Assembly: GCA_004352715.1 (NCBI GenBank)
Contig: SCFE01000089.1
Location: 584,478 to 648,477, forward strand
Direction: 5' to 3'
DNA: 64,000 bases
Origin: Hofstenia miamia
Taxonomy: Eukaryota > Xenacoelomorpha > Acoela
The translations under genes and the position numbers were made by a program. This document shows, piece after piece, positions 1 through 13,100 of this stretch. The notes under the pieces are model-generated. The model searched no databases and was not told where the DNA came from. It saw nothing but the letters and a program-made list of their open reading frames with translations. Position 1 is the first letter of the stretch. Every line of letters begins with the position of its first letter.

Positions 1-1689
1 AGCCATTTGTTTTTCTTTTACAGAAATTTGAATATTTATAGGGATTGTTAATGAAAGACGAATTTTTTCTACTAATGTGCAAACAATTCATTCAAAAAAT
101 CAAATGTAACTTGGATAATTTAAGAGTCATGTGAACTCAAATGGAGGCCAGTTTCACATCCCTATGCAAATGCTGTTTCAAAGAACTATTACATTTTAAA
201 AACTTTAAGCATTTTAAGTGTGACTACCCTCAGCTACCCCTTTCTGTTCTAAATTTCTACTCAAATTTTTTCAATCTTCAAAAACTTTGTGATTAATTTC
301 AAGTTTGCTATCATTAGCATGGCTCAAATTGTAGATCGACAAAATTCTTATTCGATATTTTGAAATGCATTTTACGACTGCTTTACCTGTAAATATTTGA
401 TTTAATACAAACTATTGGATTTTGAGCAGCGTCTGCAGAACGATTATTTTCTGTTTAAAGAAAAATTAATCAAATTCTAAAACAATCGATTAGAGGAGAA
501 AAAAACTACACAAATTATCAGCAGTTTTTCTTGTAAATGTTTTATTAAATAAACTGCAGGATTAATCTTATTTTTACAACAATATTTTTCTGAAAAAAAT
601 TCGCTTCAGGGATTTCCCATTATAACATATTTTCATGGTGTATTATTTATACTAATTTTATTACTTAAAAATATTTGCTTGCCTAGTTTTTGCATGCACG
701 AGCCTCCGCTTATTTAAAAGTAGACTTATTTGTATGCGAGACGAGATGATGTTCGTTTGACGATGAAGCTATCATACAATTATTGCCTTGTATAATTATT
801 GCGATTTTGGTAAAGTATTGTCTACCGCTATTCACTATTTCATTGCTATTATTTTACAATAAAAGAAATTGTAATATTATTGAATTCAATACTCAGTAAA
901 ATAAACAGTAATTCATTAAGCATGGCCTTCAATAACTCCAATAAAAAAGCAGTAGTAGTGTTTTAAAATCCGATCTCAAAATTAAACAGTGTTACTCTTT
1001 TAACTTCAAATTGCTCTACGTATTTACTTAATAAAGAATGTATAAATTCAACATTCCAACATTTCTGAACAGACCACCCCAATATAACATCCTAGCTAAG
1101 ACAATGCCCAAGACTTTTGCGAGAAATAATGGAATAAATCTAATATGTACCAGTTCAAATTTAATTTCAGGGTTATTAAGAAAATATTGCAAGTGAATTA
1201 GTACACAGTTATATAACTGAACTTCACTGAGAAACATTGTTGAAAAACGTAGTGGTCACATCCAAACACTTAAATATTTGAGATTCTATGTAGTTATTAA
1301 GGTCATAGCTTAAATAACAATTAAAAATATAATAAGCAAAACGCTCATAATGCTACAAAAAATGTAATAACTACAAATGCAGGTACAAAACATTCAAATT
1401 TCATTCAAAACAACTAACATAATTTAACCAATAAATGAGAATTGACCAATTAAGAATCTTCTTGAAGACTGTAACCTAAATACAAATGGGTTATTACAAA
1501 ATTGTTAAGCATGTATGTATATATGGAAGTATTTAGAATTCCGAAAGTGATCTGTTATTGAAAAATCATAGTGCCTTTCTTCAAAATTTTCTCCAATTGC
1601 TCATTGTTTTAGTCTGCCGTTTGCGAGTGCAAAACAACAGTGAAACATATAACTGCTCTACTTCACGAGGCTAACCTTTGAATGCTTGC

Positions 1690-1906
1690 TTAAGGCAGAG
1701 CGCACACATCAGGGAGATGCTGTGCGAACATTAATTTAATTGCTTTTGGGAGTGGGCCCCCAGATGTGTGCGCTGACTTAAGAAATTGTTTACAACATTG
1801 ATAATAAAAAATTTTTGTTTTCGATTATGGATGTTGCGCGAAATGCTAAAGGAAAATCAATAAATTTATTGCACGGCATCTCCCTCAAGTGTGCGCACAG
1901 GGTTAA
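1690..1906. mobile_element. TTAA-bounded inverted-repeat element (piggyBac-like MITE)
   Basis: TTAA at 1690-1693 is followed by a GCGCACAC...GGGAGATGC arm. The same arm returns inverted at 1871-1902 (GCATCTCCCT..GTGTGCGCAC) and is closed by TTAA at 1903-1906. A third, shorter inverted copy ends at TTAA 1778-1781, so a 90-bp version is nested in the 217-bp one. TTAA targets and CCCTGTGCGCACAC-type ends are typical of piggyBac MITEs. It has no coding capacity. Confidence 0.6.
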
Positions 1907-2025
1907 AAAACTTACTTCAATTCTGCAAGTTATTCAAACATCAATCATATTTGAAAGAACTGCATACCCAACTACAGACTAGTAAAGTAGGTAAAGGAAA
2001 ATTTATGAGAAAGGGCTTTGAAACA

Positions 2026-2031
2026 TTTATT
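2026..2031 (-). promoter_or_regulatory. Candidate poly(A) signal of the TRPM gene
   Basis: AATAAA lies on the minus strand 37-42 bases after the TAG stop. It is the first canonical hexamer downstream of the stop and would give a very short 3' UTR. AATAAA occurs often by chance in such AT-rich DNA, so position is the main support. Confidence 0.5.
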
Positions 2032-2067
2032 ATTAGCATAATATCAGTATGATAACTAATTACATTG

Positions 2068-2268
2068 CTATATTCGACGCATATCTCTGCGTTTTTGAGC
2101 GCGTTTTTTCTCCATTGCCTGCTGTTTTTTGGTTTCCACTGTCTTGCGCAAACCTTCAATTTGCAGCACAGCGTCCTGAACTGAAGCGATTTGACCTTCG
2201 ATCATGTCCATAAGATCTTCAGTGATTTGTTCTGCACTGCGCTGTTTGGCGCGATTTTTCATCATAAC
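2068..2268 (-). CDS. trpm: TRPM exon 17 of window (coiled-coil tail and stop)
   Basis: The acceptor is TGTTTACAG|GTTATG; the exon enters in phase 0 and ends at a TAG stop. It encodes 66 residues. LMDMIEGQIASVQDAVLQIE shows heptad spacing of Met, Ile, Val and Leu, followed by a very basic end, EKKRAQKRRDMRRI. TRPM channels assemble through a C-terminal coiled coil of this kind, and the protein ends soon after it, with no enzyme domain. It could in principle start another protein (Met-Met near the acceptor), but strand, phase and coiled coil all fit the channel. Confidence 0.78.
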   Translation of the reverse strand, partial: VMMKNRAKQRSAEQITEDLMDMIEGQIASVQDAVLQIEGLRKTVETKKQQAMEKKRAQKRRDMRRI

Positions 2269-5200
2269 CTGTAAACATTGTTAATGCAGGTTTTAATGTC
2301 TCGCGTTTTTCAAAAAAATAGTAACGGGATTGTTAATAAAAAAATGTTAAATCATGCTTTCATTCAAAAATAAATTTAAAATTTCATCTTTGCGCATGGA
2401 AGATTTAATAAAATAACCAATTGCTAATCAGTGGCTAGATCATAATCTAATTTAGTAGAGCATGAATATAATTTATTGAAAAGGAATAAAATTTTAACCT
2501 AAAAAAATAAAGCAGTACCAATGATTTAAGAGAAAATTATAAACGATAACGATCTATATAGATCAAGAGAATATAGACATTTTAAATATTAAAGCGTAAA
2601 GTGCTAAGCAAAGCTTATAATGAATTGTTTCAATGTAAATTTTCTCCGGCCAACGCACATGAGCACCGGTTTAAAAACTGCACTTCCATATAGAGTGCGT
2701 GAAAAGCTTAAGGGACTATTGTGACATAAATAAGGCGGAAGGATAAAACACCCTATGAATGAATAATAATACTGTAAATACAACTAACCAATGACAATTT
2801 GCACTAGTGTACATAGTCTGCTGTCCACTAAGATATTTACTTTTATTGTTTCAAGCAGCAGCCGATCAATTATCCTAAAATTATCCTACAAACGGACAGT
2901 GGATGCATATATGAGATGGGGATCCAAAACATTTCCAAAAGAATAACAAATAAATTGTTCATAGATACATACAAAATCGTTTAAAATTAATAAAATCATC
3001 TTCATAAAGTACGATGTTCCTTGTAACACGCACGTTCATTTAGTTTAAAGTTGGTTCAGATGAAAATATGGTATTAAATACAAACAAAAAATATTATTTT
3101 ATTTTTTCCACGTCATTCATCCTCTCGATTGCAAGAGAAATGGAAATAAGGCTTTTAGATTACCACTCTCAATTGGCTAAACTAATACAGATTTCNACGC
3201 AATCATATCCATTCAATTTGAATTTTACTCTATTATTGTAAAACTATTACAAAAATGCTGACATCTCTGTTTTCCAAATGCTGATCAATTAAAAATCTAT
3301 AAAATCATATCTTACAAATGCATAGAAAAAAACTATATGTGTATATAAATCGTAATAAATAGAAATTGAAAGTTGAAACTTAGGTCTGATTGATACTTGT
3401 AAGGTAACTGATTATTCCCGTGGAATTACAATCATTCATGAATGAATAGTTTTTACAAGAATCTCTTCTCTGCCAAATGCTCATAGTGTACATTTGTAAA
3501 ATAACCAATGAANCTGATGATGACGAAGACTGAAACATAGAAGAGATTTTCCCAAAACAGTTATGTCACTATTTAAACCGAGTTAGATGAAAAAAGTAAA
3601 ACTTTTCAAAAATACAAATACGTAGAAGTTCGACTTCTGCATCTATTGCAAATCTTGTTAATATGCATTAATTCATGCATTTGCTATGTATCTGAGAAAG
3701 CGTCCCAATTGAATGAACAAAAGAAATGCGAAGTTAAGAAAGAAGAGCAATTAATCCTAGAAACCAGATGGATTTCATATGTTTTTCAAGATGCATTATC
3801 TTAATCATGTTTACATTAAAGAGTGAAAATAAGAGCTTAGCATAGACGCGAACCCGACCCTATCAGAATATTCAGTACCCAAATCCGACCCGATCCGAAA
3901 AGTATATTCAATCAAATGATCACTAACATCAGTCATTTTTGATAAAGTAAATATAGCCATTGACTGGAATAACGTTTTGGATCTTTCTCAAATCGAGCGG
4001 TGACAACATAAGAACTTTTCGATTAATCAATCTAAGCTTTACGTCGAATTCGACCCAGCCCGATCATTTCCTACCCGAACATGACCAAACCCTATCCGCA
4101 ACTCGAAATTGAGTTGGGTTTATACGTTTAATCGAGATCACTCTCTGGTTTATATATTTAAAAGCATAAATGATTCAAATGAATTTTTAAATGTATACTC
4201 AGTAATTTCGTCTGCAGAAATGTAATGTTTTCATTGTGCTTTGAACAAGAGACCCAGAAAAAATGCCTGAAGTAAATTTTGTGCTAAGGACCCCAACTGC
4301 TTCAAACTGCATTAACAAGTGCTCTTATGTTCCAATTACTGATAATAATTGTGTATAAATGGTCCATTTCCTTATCTTTGATGTGCAGGAAGCAGACTAG
4401 ACCATCAGACAGCAGAAGTTGTCCGCTAAATTTGAAACTAAAGGTGTATTCAGACTATCGATTTTTATCAGCTGCCTTTTGTTGATTTTATCAGCAGATT
4501 TTTTCTCAGAAAAACCGAAATATTTTTCACATTTCCGATAAACTCGCAATTATATTTTGGTTGGCAGCAGTAAGAAATAACATCTGTAGACAACAAGTGA
4601 TTAATTTTGGTTGTTAAAATATTTCAACTTCAATCATTGGGGGCCTCTGAAAAGGATCTTTCAATAATATAGTGCTAATATATTGCAATATACTGCAATA
4701 AACATATTGCAATACATTTATTGATTGACATTTCCTCGTAATAATATTTCGACTTTTTAACTTATTTTTACCTGGCTCTTAAGAAATAAGCAACATAGCG
4801 GCATTTACAATAGCATTTTGGCATAAGATTACCTGGCTGCAATATTTAAAAGAAGCATATGCCAATTGTATTAATCTTGTTCATAAAGAAATATCAGATT
4901 AGCTTAAGTTACATTTAATTTGGAATACGGAAATAATCTCCCAATAACCAAAAAAAGTCGAGCATTGACTTTATATTGCACTCCTAAGGCACTATAAGGG
5001 TGAAAAAATTATTATGACGACCACAATTATATTGAAACAATACAATGTCTTTGACATGTACACGTGAATCCTAGCATAGAAGAGAACCTCATTCAGTTAG
5101 ATCAAGGTTTCCGCACTCACACCATCGCCATGCTTACAAACATGCACAATGATTTTGATTTCATGATAACAGCTAAAGCATTAACAATGATGTAAAAATG

Positions 5201-8200
5201 AGAAACTAATATCAAATATAGATCCAGTGAGTTTGCGAATCACTATTAGTGCAAAAAAGCGATAAAAATAGACATTTTTTAATGAATCAAAACTGCAAAT
5301 TTTTAAGTTGGCAATCTGATAACTCATATAAGTTAAGTAGAAATTTATGAAAAAACAAAGATTTGATTCGCCAACCCCATATTGATGACGTCATTCAATA
5401 ATGTTGGCAATTAATGGTTGAAGGAACTTATGGATTTTTTAAAAGAATATATTGTAGGGTAGACATTGACAAAAATTTTGGACAATTGAATGTAATCTTA
5501 AAGATTTATTAGTGTTTAGTGTTTATGGATTTATTAGTTCGCCAGTCTTTGGAAAACAAGTAATTCAGTACTAGTAGTGTTACCAACAGAGGTGAAATTG
5601 GGTCGATGGGTAAGCAACGTCACATTTTATATTTAATATTTGTTTAACGAACATTAACAGAACCTCTATTGAGTGCTACAGGCAGTGTTCCCTAACCCTA
5701 ATGAAGGTTGAAGGAAATCTAAAGAAACAAAAAACACCCACATATACAGTAAAAAAGTATAGGAAAAAGTAACCAAAATTTATAAAATGAAATAAAAACA
5801 CTTAATCGACGCTGATTGCTTTGAGTGGTGATCCGTTAAATCATCAAACACATCAAAGTAATTTTCGTAAAGGATTTTTAAACTTTATGAAAATGTGGTA
5901 ATTTGTCAAATTAGATGATATCTTTAATCGGATTTTCCAAAATTTCTGTAGACATTAATCACGGAGTTCTGCTATAACATAACAATTTTCTGTTTGTAAA
6001 TAAGTTCATCCGTTTGCATGTAAATTGAATTTTCCTGAGTCCCATTTTTTGCGTCAAAGTATATATAGATATGTAACAAATTTTCAAAAATTATAAATAA
6101 AATAAACATACTTGATAAAAGTGTGATGGACCTAAATCTGCATTTAATAAGAATGTTTGATAGCGTAATTGGTTGAAATATTATCCAACACTACCTAATT
6201 TGCATTTAAGAAGTTTAAATACTAGAGATTAGTCAGACTGAATGCAACTAGGGAATAGTATATTCGGCTACAAATTGCAGTAACATACTAGAAACGGAAT
6301 TTGCCACTTTGAGCTCACAGTCGTTTATCGTTTTATAGTAGTGGTCTAGTACTTAACTGAATTCGTCAATGTCTGGTGATTTAAATCCAAGGTTTCACTA
6401 ATACTAAGTGCAACGATATTCTTTTGTTCAATTCTGCATAACTGAAAATTTAAAAATGTTAATATTATTTATCAATAAACAGCATTTGCATGTAAAAAAA
6501 GGATTTTGTGATATACATACATATTAGAGAGTGACATCGGGTACCAGGTAAACCAGTTCGGGTACAAAGATTAGGTTGATTATTAAAAAATATTGGTGTT
6601 AATCAAAGTTTGATTTGAGAAAGATCCAAGACGTTAAGTAATACGAATGAATTGCTGTTTCCTCGTCAGAAAATGATGGATATTATTGATCATTTGATTT
6701 CAGAAAGATCCACAACGTCAAAAGCAAATTCAACAATTCGGGTCGGGCAGTAAATATTACGATCGGGTCCATGTTTACTTTACATTGTCACTCTCTAATA
6801 CATATGTGTGCACTGTTGAACAAAAAATATGAAATAGGACTTCGCCATGTAATTATGGATCCACATACTTTTCAACGCTTTGATTTGATTGGGGTAGTTC
6901 TAGTCATTAGATATAAGACATTTTTAGTCATTATACAGAAAGTCTTCCTACTAATTCCACTGATTTAACAATTATCAATAATTAAATAGATTACTAGTTT
7001 CTGGATCAATATTTTTGGAGTTCAACTAAATCAGCACCGCAAAGATTTTTGAAAAAAACGTAATGTCTTAAGCTTCTTCTTCTTTGCAAAATCGCAGTAT
7101 AAGCATGTGAGCGGTCGATTAACATGACATTGACAAGCCATGATCCACCAATTAAATTTAAATGACATTATTAGTGACAAATTTTTCTACGGCCATCACG
7201 AGTGTGGTTTGAAGAGTAGGCATTATTCGTCTAACAAAGTGTAGGTCTGAAGGGGTTTTACCAATTCGATTTGACACAGAAATTTCCTATATTCATCTGA
7301 ATCAATAGAACACAACAACTTTCCTGGTTTTCGAGCCTGATGCCATCTTTGCATTAGGCTCGACCTTATTTGACCTACACAATTTGCTAGAATTTACTGA
7401 AAAATCCGTTCAATATGTGGTTAAATTCATAAAGATTTTGTGAATATGTACATATCAACGGAGTGATTTGAAGACCCACAAGTTTATAGGAACACGGTCC
7501 ACATCCCACTAAAGCTTTTTAGCACAAGCAACATGAACCAAAAATAATCACCACAGCTGAAAACTATGATCAAATTATGATTGCGTGAAAAAAATATAGA
7601 AAACATAATAGAGAATTAGTATATAATAAAAAAGTCTTGTAAATATATCGATTTTCTGTTATATTCTAAACGAATTCGAAACATTTTATCAATAGTAAAA
7701 CTTGTTACGAAAATTCATCTGGAAGTGGTTTTGTATTGTTTTCGCAGACATACTTATCGACATTTAGCAAACCGGCCTTAAAACTTTCCCATTTGAAATA
7801 AGAAATTTCCCATAAATTGACGGATCATTATTTATAATTTTAACTGTGAAGGTGATTTATGGGAATTAGCATTTCCGCACAGAGTGCTGGCAATTGCGCG
7901 GGTGATTGAATATCTGATAAATATTCCGATAGGTAGACACTAGACGGTCATTATGGTATTATTTTGACGAAATCTTCTCCAATAGAAAATGATAAGATAT
8001 CTCGCACATGTGTGAAAAACTTGCGGCCAATCGAAATTGAACTAAAACGGTAAATAACTGTGCCAGTTCTTGCAATTAAAATAGTAGAGGAAATTGAAAA
8101 AAATATTAATTCAAAATCAAGAAATTCAAATTATTACTAATCATGAAAACTTTATCAGTGCGAAATAATCACACTTGCTGGTAAAATATTTAGCAATCGT

Positions 8201-10162
8201 CCCTGCAGAAGCAATTCCCCAGTAAATAGTTTATTCTCCTCAGGGTTAGTTGAGAAATATAAAAAGATATCTGCCAAGATCAATATCTAACCAGACAAGA
8301 TGTCTGAGATATTTCCTACAGAAATGAAAACTTTCGATTATAGTTAATTTTAACCGTTGGATTAATGGATTCTTAAATCAATAAGGGACAGTTAAATAAT
8401 GATCTTTAGCATTGTTATTTTTACTTATCAAATATGCATTAGTAAACACATTTACGAAGATAAAATCTTCGTTTCTGCTAAAATCGTATTTAATTTTAAC
8501 CAGGGAAGCCTTAATTATAAGACAGTGCAGTGAAGGCTGGTTTGTTGCTGTCAACGCGAATGGAAGTCAATCAATGAGACTAGTGACTTAGCTAAAATCT
8601 CTCTAAGAAGGAAGCAAGGAAAGGAGGACTAGACATTTTGTCAAAGATCAATCGGTCTGTTTTTTGAGAGGTAACTTGGGTCGGGCATGGGCCAAATGCT
8701 AAAATGAATATTTGAGATACACGAGAGAAAGAAAGGTTAGCTTGAAAATTTAAATTTTACAAATGATAATAAACCTTTCTCTTTAAATTTTATCAGTCTG
8801 GATTGTTTGCTGATGCAATACTTTTAATGCATTAATTTTACCTGCTGTAAATAGAGTGCCGATGTAAGTTAATACAAGTTGGTAGACAATTTTAGTAAAC
8901 AATGACATTTTCTCCAAGCGATAAAAAGGGATGCTCAGCTGCAATACATCTTCATTAGTTGTGTACACACTCACATTTTAAAACTTGAAGGCGGGTTGTG
9001 ATAGACAGAGTTAAAGTTAATATAGTGCAATTCAAATTCGCAATGCAGTGTTTGTGATTGTGGGCATCTATCAAGAACAAGACTGTTATTGGTGTAAAAT
9101 AAAAATATGATGGACTGGGCTTGGGGCGAATTATTCGTATTTTGAAATTGACCAGGCCGACATTGGGTTTAAGGTGCATTGGGCAAGCTGGGCTTGGGCC
9201 TTAGAATTCTCCCAAGTTCCAATTCCGATTCAGATGTTTTTTTGGAACGGTTTCAATTCATTTTGCTAATACAGAGAGAAGGGAATTGCAGATCACAATA
9301 AATAGTTATAAGAGTTATTAACAACTTTTAGTGATTGATGAGAATCAATGGTTCTAGCATATCCTTGGTTACGTTCCTGAAAGAAACATGTTCAATGCAA
9401 AAGCATGAACAATACGTTGATAGATTTTTAGCTCATTGTCTTTATTATAACATAAAACACCCAATAATTTAGCAACTAGATATTTCAATGTCGTAATTTT
9501 TTAATGTAAAAAACAATTCCATGTTTGTAATAGCAAGTCGCATTAACTTGAATTGGAAGTATAATAACGTTACCTGTAAACAGAAAGATTCAAAACGATC
9601 CAGTCGTTTCTCCATGTTACGTTTCTCTTCAGAAACCTCTGAATCTGATAAGGAGTCTGATGAACAAAAGTAGATAATCCAAAGAACTATGGTTTCTCCA
9701 ATTGACAAAGGCGGTGGCATAAATGTTTTCCCTAAACTCCCAGTGATACTTTTAAAATTATAAATTTATACAAAAACATAATTCTAATACCAATGCTATT
9801 ATAAAAAAATTATATCAAACCCAAATTGACATTTTCATCTCGTTAGGATATCGTGAACAGAATTCTCACAAATGATTATTTAATACATAGGGTGATAAAC
9901 GTTTAACAAAATAATCCCTGTAATATTTTCATCGATATACTTGATATAAACTTTATCCCAGTTGAAAATATCTACAACGTAGATCCATAGTTGTTTTTAC
10001 TAATTATGTGAATATTTTGAAGATAATTGACGGTTCAATGCATACGCACTCTTCGTAGACGCTATGAAACTGTTGTAGACATAATGAATGTAAAAACTAG
10101 ACGCATATGAGAAATACCAGACGTTGCAAATGTGTTATTGAGAATTACTATATTGAAACACG

Positions 10163-10194
<32 letters not shown>

Positions 10195-13100
10195 CGTCTT
10201 AAAATCCAAAAAACACCTGGTGACCTCAAATGGCCAATTCTGACTTGACTCGGTATTTCTTTTGAAGGTACTGAACTACTTTGGAAAAACATAAAACATG
10301 ATAAAACCTGAATTATATTTAACAGTATCTTTTAGTTGGTAATCACAAAAGATGGTATCAAAGAGTGCTTTGTTGTTTGTACTTTGCTCATAAAGTGTCT
10401 CGGGGGAGTCGTAACATCATTTCTTTAAAACTATTATACATCCATATCTTACACTTCAAATGTGGTTTTCTCGTTTTCAAAATCACGAAATCGTCCTTCA
10501 TCTGCAAATCGAGAATCCAGGAATTATTTAAAGTTATAACTTTGGAATTGAAAATATCCTGGTATTTGACAGCGTTTGGAAGAAAGAATGTAAATTCTAA
10601 GTTAGCATTATGTAGGTTTACACTAAGAGTTTTATTAATGTCAAGCAATTTAAATAAGAAAACGTATGACCATTTAAGTCATTAGATTCCTCCAATACTG
10701 AAGGGTTGAGCTCTGTTGCCCTAAAAGAAGTAAGCAACAATAATTATATCAGTTTGCATCTTCCTAAATTCCTAGTGTCATAAACTTTTTAGAACTGTGT
10801 AGGCAGCTCTGTATGCCTCGAATTTGCAGCCGTCTGATGGTAACGTGGCAGGATGATAAAATGAAGAATAAGTTCAAATTGTCTGTTAGGTTGGCCGCTG
10901 TTTTTGCCCGGAATAGTGTGTATTCGTCAAAATACATTAAATTTTTCAAAATATGTTGAGTTTTAAATCAAGACAGTCTAACATCGCTAATAGTTAACAA
11001 ATTATGAATAACGATAGTAAGTAAAAGCACTGAATCTATAAATTGTGACTATTCGTACATTTAATTCACCTCGTCCGAGAACTAAAAGATATTTATTTTG
11101 ATTACGACTGTGAGTTCTGTCGTTGACGTCTCGATCCTGCGTAGAAACTGCAACTGGTTTTGAATGTGACAAGACCAGTTGTTACATAGACGGAAAAGTA
11201 AACTGGCACAATTGTGTTTGATACAGAAATACAAAGTTAGAGTCTAGGGATAATTTCACATTTGCAGAGCATTCAGCCAAATAAAATGTCAAAAACCTTT
11301 GAAACTTTGACATTTTAAAATACATGATAGTAGATTGACAATTTTCGCAGATCTCTCTATATTGAATTTGCTAACATTTGTGATCAAAACGCAAGATTTC
11401 AAAAGCAAACTTTCACTGACTGTAATCTACCTTAGTAACGTCAATCTGTTACAAAACTGAGCGCAAATCGAGAATGTGTCAAAGACAGTCAGCAAATCTC
11501 AAATTAACAGCTGAATTGTAATCCGTTTTACTTGTTGTGTCCAAAATAGTGGTCAGATTTAAAACTCCAAACGAAGTTGCATGCCTGGCAATGCGGTATA
11601 TATCTATGTAAACACCTCAACTCATCCTAAAAACTTTCATGGAAGTGTACATCTTGTAGATTCATAAAAATATAAAACTTGAAAATAAGTAGAACATAAT
11701 CCAAATTTAATACCTACCCATGCATTCAAACAGAAATGAGATTTATGAGCAGAATTGGTTAGGGCTGAAAATCGATTACAGGCAAGCTGTTCATTGATGG
11801 AATTGATAGAAAAAAAGAAAATTTTTAATACTACGTTGCTTTTGGAAATATAGTAAGTTTTATGCAAATCATGTGTGACTATTATAGTATATGTACATGT
11901 ACATGCATGGAATTCGTTATTTATGGAGTTGGTTAAGGATTGCTTATTCAAAAGGCAAAAATTGTTTTGTTTTTTATATTTTCATTCAAAATTGTATTAC
12001 AGTAGACCTATTTCTCTACATATCTTGTACATAATTGATCTTGTCAATATTTGCGGTCACAAATAACTTTAGCATGGCTTTATATTAGGCCATTTGAAAC
12101 CTTAGTTTTCCCAACAAAATTAAATAAGAATTTTCTGTGGGAACCAACCGTTATTACATTTCATATGAATCAGGCGTACTGGCTCATATCAAATGTGGGT
12201 AAAACCAGTTAAAAATATATATGTTGATCAAAAAAAGGAAACCAAATGCAAATTTCTTTCGAAGAAATATCGAGTGGCATAAAAACGTCCACGTACACTG
12301 TGATAAGAAATAATACAATATTTCTGGATATTTCTTAGAATTATAAATTGATTTATGGATTTGCGTTCAAAAGATAGTGGATATTTCACAAAAGTTCATG
12401 TATTAAATGACGTCATATGAATATCATCAAAACGACTAATAAGGACAGGAGAAACAAAATAAAAAATTGTATCCCTCCATAGGTAATTCATCTATATTTG
12501 AAATCTGATCCGAAAAATGGTGAGATCACGAATCGAAATATTTTCAAAATGAACAACTGAATTTGAACACGAATAAAATTTGAGGAATTATATTATAAAT
12601 AAACGGTGTCCGTCATTTATGCTTAAGCAGTTAAACAGTCGATTGCAGACATTTTGAAATATGTGGTAGGCATGCTTGAATAATTCGTTGCAAACTCCTC
12701 CTTAATAATTATCTTGACTTCAACTTTATAATATACAATTGCGCACAATATTTGGAATCTTTATGTTAACTCTAATGAATGGATCATTAAAAACAAGTCC
12801 ACTGATTACACTTCAAAAATTCATTAACATAATACAAGAACGGTAACATCAATGGATCAACGTCATTAATAATTGTTGCAGAAGTCTCCTTAGTAAAACA
12901 AAGCAATTGAATAGAGAATAAATGAATATATTAAAGATAATCTTGCGAAAATCAAGGTCAGGCTGACCAGTAATATAATAGGCCGTGAATAGCATCCAAA
13001 ATGCTTGCTAACTGTTTCTGCAATTGAATGGCATTTGCTATTTTTCATATTGTGCCTACCAGAATCCCAAAACTTAACAGTATTTCCATTTATTACAATA

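Larger units (their letters stand above)
2269..9573 (-). other. Last intron of the TRPM gene
   Basis: It holds the two hAT MITEs listed separately, single Ns at 3196 and 3513, and degenerate GGGC/GGGT-rich patches at 8660-8700 and 9110-9215 that look like older hAT ends without a clear target duplication. No other exon was recognised; both flanking exons are phase 0. Confidence 0.7.
9657..13059 (-). other. Introns between exons 13 and 16
   Basis: The intron parts (9657-10216, 10276-10452, 10502-13059) hold a CA/TA microsatellite at 10162-10194 and otherwise plain AT-rich sequence. A long open frame on both strands over about 10365-10690 surrounds exon 14 but has no other family match. A GC-richer stretch at 11070-11150 looks exon-like but breaks phase. 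Confidence 0.55.

Noticed and set aside
3196-3513. Two single Ns exactly 317 bases apart, the same spacing as the duplication at 61.4 kb
   Set aside because: The sequence between them is not duplicated, so the equal spacing appears to be coincidence.
8660-9215. GGGC/GGGT-rich patches that might be ends of another hAT element
   Set aside because: No matching inverted ends or 8-bp duplication could be found.
10764-10890. Minus-strand reading GCKFEAYRAAYTVLKSL after an AG
   Set aside because: No good donor follows, it ends in a stop, and it resembles no TRPM segment or known Nudix domain.
11070-11150. Exon-like GC-richer stretch on the minus strand with acceptor TACGCAG and donor GAG|GTGAAT
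   Set aside because: In the frame required by exon 13 it has a stop, and exon 13 already joins in phase to exon 14 without it.
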